From NCBI GenBank assembly GCA_913044255.1, contig CAJWOI010000064.1, positions 1 through 10,784 on the forward strand: a stretch of 10,784 nucleotides of DNA, given 5' to 3'. Numbering within the stretch: the first letter of the stretch is position 1; the number at the start of each line of letters is the position of its first letter. The DNA is from an uncultured Alphaproteobacteria bacterium (GTDB lineage Bacteria; Pseudomonadota; Alphaproteobacteria; UBA7887). Below are positions 7,887 through 10,784 of this stretch, piece after piece. The notes beneath the pieces were generated by a model that was not told the origin of the DNA, searched no databases, and saw nothing but the letters and a program-made list of their open reading frames with translations. The translations under genes were made by a program, and so were the position numbers.

Positions 7887-8753
7887 TCAGAGCATACTGG
7901 AGAGTTCTCTCCCCACGACTCTCCGCACCGACATGGCGGACACAACGATTATCAGCATCGGCATGGCAACGACCGCCACCCAGCACCCAGTGCTAATTTC
8001 ATACGGCGGAAGTAATTGTACTTCTAAACGGGTTGGAATGTAGTTTATGGTAAACATTGTTATCACTGCGAGGGCAGTACCTGCAATTCCGCCACGAGTG
8101 GCTAAACCAGCAAATCGGCGTTGAAACTGGCGTATAATGTAGTCGTCCTCGGCACCGAGCAAATGCATCACTTCTATAGTATCACTATGAATCGCGAGTG
8201 CCGCGCGCGAAGCCAAAGATACAGCCGATATCGTCGCGAATATGATCAGAGCTAGGAAAAGAACGGCGGTTGCTTGAAAGGTGCGTGCTGGCCCGTTCAA
8301 TTTTCCCACCCACGCCACGCCGGTATCCACCAAAACCCCAGACGCATGCAGAGATAATTGGTTTTGCGTAGCGGCCCAATCTATAGATGAATCTTTTCTT
8401 GGTAACACCTCAATAAGCCATGGTATGGGCAATTGATCCATCAACTCGCCTGCAGCCAGCCATGGCTCCAGCAGCGAAATCATTTCCTCGCGAGTTACGA
8501 GGCGAGCACGCTCCACGCCCGAAGTTCGATTCAATACATCGAGCACGTCGGTCACTGCTCCCATCTTGGCACCAGCGGGCAACTGTATGGTGACCGCGGA
8601 ATAATTGTCCGATTGCCAATGATCCAACGCTAGCTGTGCCACAATTATGGCGGCTAGCGCAAGCGCGCCCATATAAACTATCACCGCCAACATCCATGGC
8701 AGGAACCAGGCGCTACTATCACGACTAAACGCAAGGTCGGAAGCAATTCTCAT
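7887..8753 (-). CDS. ftsX: Cell division protein FtsX (permease-like partner of FtsE)
   Basis: Integral membrane half of FtsEX, which couples ATP hydrolysis to activation of septal peptidoglycan hydrolases; 288 residues from the chosen ATG. Membrane segments lie at about 18-41, 160-182, 220-240 and 258-275. Between the first two is the periplasmic domain (about 42-158) that in other bacteria binds hydrolase activators such as EnvC. The cytoplasmic stretch IEVMHLLGAEDDYIIRQFQ (193-211) is the strongest FtsX signature. The frame is open back to an ATG at 8867, inside ftsE; its extra 38 residues do not look FtsX-like. The ATG at 8753 lies 25 nt after the ftsE stop and gives a short N-terminus before the first membrane segment. 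A weak TGGGACC lies 9 nt upstream. The periplasmic partner is not encoded in this window. Confidence 0.9.
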   Translation of the reverse strand: MRIASDLAFSRDSSAWFLPWMLAVIVYMGALALAAIIVAQLALDHWQSDNYSAVTIQLPAGAKMGAVTDVLDVLNRTSGVERARLVTREEMISLLEPWLAAGELMDQLPIPWLIEVLPRKDSSIDWAATQNQLSLHASGVLVDTGVAWVGKLNGPARTFQATAVLFLALIIFATISAVSLASRAALAIHSDTIEVMHLLGAEDDYIIRQFQRRFAGLATRGGIAGTALAVITMFTINYIPTRLEVQLLPPYEISTGCWVAVVAMPMLIIVVSAMSVRRVVGRELSSML

Positions 8754-8778
8754 CGTCGTTAAGGTCCCAGACCAGCAG

Positions 8779-9450
8779 TCATTGCGCGCCCGCCGGCATA
8801 ACTTGTAGAGAACCCCCAAGTAGCCGAAGCTGCGGATAATCGAATCGAGAAACCAATGACTCGTCATGCGTAGCGATAACGACGCTGGTTCCTGATTTAT
8901 TTAATTCCTGAAACAAACGAAAGAGGCGCAAGCTGTTATCCGGATCAACGTTACCAGTAGGCTCATCTGCCAACAGCAAAGAAGGTCGGCGAATCACAGC
9001 ACGTGCGATCGCAAGACGTTGTTTCTCCCCGCCAGACAGTGTTGAGGCATGAGCGTCAATACGAGTGCCCAACCCAATCCAATCTATTAGTTCTTTAACA
9101 GGCGACTCAATTTGAGCCGCCTCAAAACCATCAATTTTGAGCGGCAAAGCCACATTTTCTCGTAAAGTGAGATGATCCAATAGTCGAAAATCCTGAAACA
9201 CCACACCGATTTTTCTCCGCAGTGCAGTTAACATCCGTCGATTTGCGATCGCAAGGTCTTGTTGAAACATTGTGATGAGACCCCGGGAAGGCCGGTGAGC
9301 TAAATACAACAACCGCAGTAAGGACGATTTCCCCGCACCACTAGCGCCTGTAATAAAATGGAACGAGCCCGTTTCTATAGAAAAGTTAAGATCCCGAAGG
9401 ACTTCCGGCTCAATCCCATAACGTATTCCAACATTTTCAAAGCGGACCAT
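8779..9450 (-). CDS. ftsE: Cell division ATP-binding protein FtsE
   Basis: ABC-type ATPase that works with FtsX at the division septum; 223 residues, the standard FtsE length. Motifs: Walker A GASGAGKSS (35-43), Q-loop VVFQDFRLLDHLT (Q86; the FRLL text after the Q-loop is characteristic of FtsE), signature LSGGE (138-142), Walker B LLLADEPTGNVD (158-169) and H-loop ATHD (H195). The DEPTGNVDP form is also characteristic of FtsE. It is the first gene of the ftsE-ftsX-ydcF-plsC operon. Its 5' region contains two inverted repeats and an A/T-rich promoter-like block, listed separately. The ATG at 9450 has no strong ribosome binding site ahead of it. FtsE is fairly distinct from LolD-type ATPases here because the adjacent permease is clearly FtsX. 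Confidence 0.95.
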   Translation of the reverse strand: MVRFENVGIRYGIEPEVLRDLNFSIETGSFHFITGASGAGKSSLLRLLYLAHRPSRGLITMFQQDLAIANRRMLTALRRKIGVVFQDFRLLDHLTLRENVALPLKIDGFEAAQIESPVKELIDWIGLGTRIDAHASTLSGGEKQRLAIARAVIRRPSLLLADEPTGNVDPDNSLRLFRLFQELNKSGTSVVIATHDESLVSRFDYPQLRLLGGSLQVMPAGAQ

Positions 9451-9477
9451 CTTCAGTCATGACCCGCATGCCCTGCG

Positions 9478-9500
9478 ATTCCCGGAGACCGCTCCGGAAT
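9478..9500 (-). promoter_or_regulatory. Hairpin in the presumed ftsE leader
   Basis: On the plus strand the arms are ATTCCCGGAG (9478-9487) and CTCCGGAAT (9492-9500) around an ACCG loop: nine base pairs with one bulged C. It sits 28 nt before the ftsE start. No T-run follows on either strand, so it is not an ordinary terminator. It may affect translation or stability of the ftsE transcript, or be a protein site. Orientation is assigned only because of its place ahead of ftsE. Confidence 0.45.
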
Positions 9501-9501
9501 A

Positions 9502-9528
9502 AAGGAACAAACACACAGACTGTTCCTT
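9502..9528. promoter_or_regulatory. Perfect 8-bp inverted repeat AAGGAACA-N11-TGTTCCTT (operator or RNA hairpin)
   Basis: The two 8-base arms (9502-9509 and 9521-9528) are exact reverse complements with centres 19 bp apart, close to two helical turns, as expected for a dimeric regulator site. It lies between the -10-like block (9532-9542) and the hairpin at 9478-9500, that is, around or just after the likely ftsE transcription start. It could equally fold in RNA. The spacing does not match the alphaproteobacterial LexA site I know (GTTC-N7-GTTC direct repeats). Confidence 0.45.
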
Positions 9529-9531
9529 AAC

Positions 9532-9542
9532 ATAATATAATA
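9532..9542. promoter_or_regulatory. A/T-rich -10-like block usable on both strands
   Basis: The plus strand reads TATAAT at 9536-9541, a perfect -10 consensus; the minus strand reads TATTAT at 9542-9537, five of six matches. No good -35 stands 16-18 bp upstream in either direction. For ftsE the minus-strand element would give a leader of about 80 nt containing both inverted repeats. Confidence 0.3.
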
Positions 9543-9612
9543 GCCCTTAGGTCATGCCACATAGGCACCTCTGCTTGTAAAACGTGATCGTTGCTCATCA
9601 CACTTTAGTTCC

Positions 9613-9628
9613 AATTTCGCAAGAAATT
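9613..9628. repeat. Small hairpin AATTTC-GCAA-GAAATT
   Basis: A perfect 6-bp inverted repeat closes a GCAA loop, which is a stable GNRA tetraloop if read as plus-strand RNA. It would lie in the zinc-ribbon gene's leader if transcription began at the TATAAT at 9536. The stem is A/T-rich and short, so chance is possible. Confidence 0.25.
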
Positions 9629-9703
9629 CAAATCCTAATACAGTACACGAAAAATAGTCTAATCTACCCCCATCAGTAAAAGTTGTCGTCAGCAGCAGCG
9701 CCG

Positions 9704-9734
9704 TTGACTGGAGAGCCAGCCCCAGCTGAATAAT
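9704..9734 (+). promoter_or_regulatory. Possible promoter of the zinc-ribbon gene
   Basis: TTGACT (9704-9709) is a good -35, and AATAAT (9729-9734) matches five of six -10 positions, but the spacer is 19 bp, longer than ideal. It would start transcription near 9741, giving a leader of about 26 nt before the ATG at 9767. Confidence 0.3.
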
Positions 9735-9766
9735 TTTTGCATGTAAAATTTACACCCGACTCAACC

Positions 9767-10537
9767 ATGATCATAGTTTGTCCAAATTGCGAAACCCATT
9801 TCTCCATAGCTTTTAGTGACCTAGGTAATGGCGGCCGGAAAGTGCGTTGCAAAAGATGTGGCAAGGAATGGTCACAGATGGCCTCTATGCTGCATAGGGC
9901 GTCTTCCGGCAGATCCACCGCATTATTAGATGCAGAAAGTGTGCCAGCCCAACTTGCTACACTTGTCGAACGTGCCGCACATCAGGAATTAAAAGACTCT
10001 TTAAAAACAAATTCCAAAAACATCTCGAAAGGAAAGCAAAAAAAAACATCTCTGATTCATAAAGCGTTCCGAGCGGCGGGGCATGCCGCCACCATTGTAT
10101 CGCGAAACACTGGTTGGGCAGGTTTTCTTGCGATTTTAGCAGTGCTCTTAGTGGTCATCACTTTATTGTACGATAAATTCATCGATGTAGTGCCGAGTAC
10201 GGCGGACTTATATACGACTATCAGCAGGGCACCGGCACATCCATTCGAGGGTCTGGAGATAACAGATATTGACCTCCAGTGGGAATATCAAGAAGGTTTT
10301 TCGGTACTAAATGTTAAAGGAAAGATTTTCAACTCGTCACGGGAACAGAAAATTGTACATACGATCCGAGTCACCCTGTTGGATGCAAACGACAAGGAAC
10401 TTGTTCACTGGTTACTCGAGCCCATCCCCAACATAACCAAGCCAGGTGAATATGTTGATTTCCATACTTCGATACGACAACCTCCTACAAATATCGTCAC
10501 GGCGTTGATAAAGTTTGACACACACGTCACTGATTAA
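9767..10537 (+). CDS. MJ0042-type zinc-ribbon, single-pass membrane protein with DUF3426-like C-terminus
   Basis: 256 residues. The N-terminus is a zinc ribbon of the MJ0042 type: MIIVCPNCETHF (C5, C8), then VRCKRCGKEW (C28, C31). A polar, basic linker (about 40-110, Lys-rich around 80-94) leads to one membrane segment (about 115-137). The C-terminal domain (about 160-253) holds LNVKGKIFNSS (181-191) and RVTLLDANDKEL (201-212), the pattern of DUF3426. This predicts a cytoplasmic metal-binding head and a periplasmic beta-rich domain. The function is unknown. The ATG at 9767 is chosen because it starts exactly at the zinc ribbon; the frame is open back to a TTG at 9737. It is divergent from ftsE, a pairing I recall from other alphaproteobacteria, which hints at a link to envelope or division control. 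Confidence 0.87.
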   Translation: MIIVCPNCETHFSIAFSDLGNGGRKVRCKRCGKEWSQMASMLHRASSGRSTALLDAESVPAQLATLVERAAHQELKDSLKTNSKNISKGKQKKTSLIHKAFRAAGHAATIVSRNTGWAGFLAILAVLLVVITLLYDKFIDVVPSTADLYTTISRAPAHPFEGLEITDIDLQWEYQEGFSVLNVKGKIFNSSREQKIVHTIRVTLLDANDKELVHWLLEPIPNITKPGEYVDFHTSIRQPPTNIVTALIKFDTHVTD

Positions 10538-10644
10538 ACGAACGACTTGGCATCACACTTGCTCCATCTGCGGCCATTGAATCAAATCGAGTCACAGTCG
10601 ATTGGAGAAATCAAAACTCTTTAGAACTGAGAAAAAATTTTGTC

Positions 10645-10689
10645 GCAGTATTTACAAGTTTGCGAATCGTTTGGACCGAGGTCTACTGC
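10645..10689 (-). terminator. Weak terminator candidate for the incoming minus-strand gene
   Basis: GCAGTA (10645-10650) and TACTGC (10684-10689) are exact 6-bp arms, but the loop is 33 nt. On the minus strand the structure is followed by six T's (10637-10632). An internal GACC/GGTC pair (10675-10684) could form within the loop. It lies just after the stop at 10696. The long loop makes it doubtful. Confidence 0.2.
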
Positions 10690-10695
10690 AACGCA

Positions 10696-10784
10696 TCAGT
10701 ACCAATGCAATAGTCTTTCTATATACAAACGTTCCAGCTCTGGTCGATGCACGTCACCTGCACGTCGATATAATTCATCTAAAA
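10696..10784 (-). CDS. C-terminal fragment of an unidentified gene (starts beyond window)
   Basis: The minus strand is open from the right edge to a TGA at 10698-10696, giving 28 residues that begin LDELYRRAGDVHRPELERL and end LLHWY. The residue mix (alternating charged and Leu/Tyr residues, amphipathic helix) looks like a genuine protein C-terminus rather than random translation. Plus-strand frames here are broken by stops. I do not recognise the family from so little. It would be convergent with the zinc-ribbon gene, with 158 bases between them (10538-10695) in which I see nothing but the weak terminator candidate. Confidence 0.5.
   Translation of the reverse strand, partial: LDELYRRAGDVHRPELERLYIERLLHWY

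Larger units (their letters stand above)
9451..9766. other. 316-base divergent intergenic region between ftsE and the zinc-ribbon gene
   Basis: No coding frame here looks like a gene; a minus-strand frame at 9673-9918 is a shadow running through the zinc-ribbon N-terminus. No tRNA or known RNA motif is apparent. The region must hold the promoters for both directions. It has four structured elements (listed separately): a bulged hairpin at 9478-9500, a perfect inverted repeat at 9502-9528, a -10-like block at 9532-9542 and a tetraloop hairpin at 9613-9628. A further weak 5-bp inverted repeat, GTGAT (9584-9588) and ATCAC (9597-9601), lies between them. Confidence 0.7.

Noticed and set aside
7882..7986. 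Longer N-terminus for the DUF218 protein
   Set aside because: It overlaps ftsX by about 100 bases and carries no signal peptide or family sequence; the ATG at 7881 gives the expected membrane anchor.
8754..8867. Longer N-terminus for FtsX
   Set aside because: The 38 extra residues mostly overlap the end of ftsE and are not FtsX-like.
9502..9528. The inverted repeat as an SOS (LexA) box or intrinsic terminator
   Set aside because: Alphaproteobacterial LexA sites are direct GTTC-N7-GTTC repeats, and no T-run of useful length follows the repeat on either strand.
9584..9601. GTGAT-N8-ATCAC as a CRP-type site
   Set aside because: The CRP consensus is TGTGA-N6-TCACA; the spacing and outer bases do not match, and a 5-bp repeat is easily due to chance.
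9673..9918. An 81-codon minus-strand frame in the ftsE/zinc-ribbon control region
   Set aside because: More than half runs antisense to the zinc-ribbon coding sequence and it has no domain character; the ribbon cysteines on the other strand show which frame is real.
1..10784. CRISPR array, insertion sequence, prophage or defence system
   Set aside because: No regularly spaced repeats, transposase, integrase, phage or nuclease gene was found; all gene families are ordinary transport, metabolism or cell-envelope functions.

Overview
This window looks like chromosomal DNA of an alphaproteobacterium with fairly balanced base composition. The assignment is inferred from gene content. The main pointers are an ftsE-ftsX-ydcF-plsC cluster facing away from a zinc-ribbon/DUF3426 membrane protein, an arrangement I recall from Rhodospirillales-like genomes, and an ArgE of the M20 type. 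I saw no mobile element, CRISPR array, rRNA or tRNA. All complete genes read through without frameshifts.

Region 1 (1-5156, minus strand) is a five-gene nickel/dipeptide/oligopeptide-type ABC importer operon. Its transcription order is a family 5 solute-binding protein (TTG start), a DppB-type permease, a DppC-type permease, a DppD-type ATPase and a DppF-type ATPase cut by the left edge of the window. Gaps are 15 nt or less, and the two permease genes share an ATGA overlap. The substrate cannot be read from the sequence.

Region 2 (5157-6443) is a short divergent promoter region followed by a plus-strand M20 metallopeptidase that best fits acetylornithine deacetylase (ArgE). The head-to-head arrangement suggests, without proving it, that the importer and the deacylase share regulation or substrate.

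Region 3 (6530-9450, minus strand) is a compact operon running ftsE, ftsX, ydcF/DUF218, plsC-like. FtsEX is the membrane ATPase that controls septal peptidoglycan hydrolysis. The other two genes belong to envelope-linked families, a DUF218 membrane protein and a lysophospholipid acyltransferase.

Region 4 (9451-9766) is a 316-base divergent intergenic stretch with no gene. It carries the richest non-coding structure of the window: a bulged 9-bp hairpin, a perfect 8-bp inverted repeat, an A/T-rich -10-like block and a GCAA-loop hairpin. Region 5 (9767-10537, plus) is the zinc-ribbon/DUF3426 protein. At the right edge the last 28 codons of an unidentified minus-strand gene enter the window, convergent with it.

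This is mostly ordinary housekeeping and transport DNA. I did not find a convincing new system. The best leads are the structured ftsE leader and the importer/deacetylase divergon.
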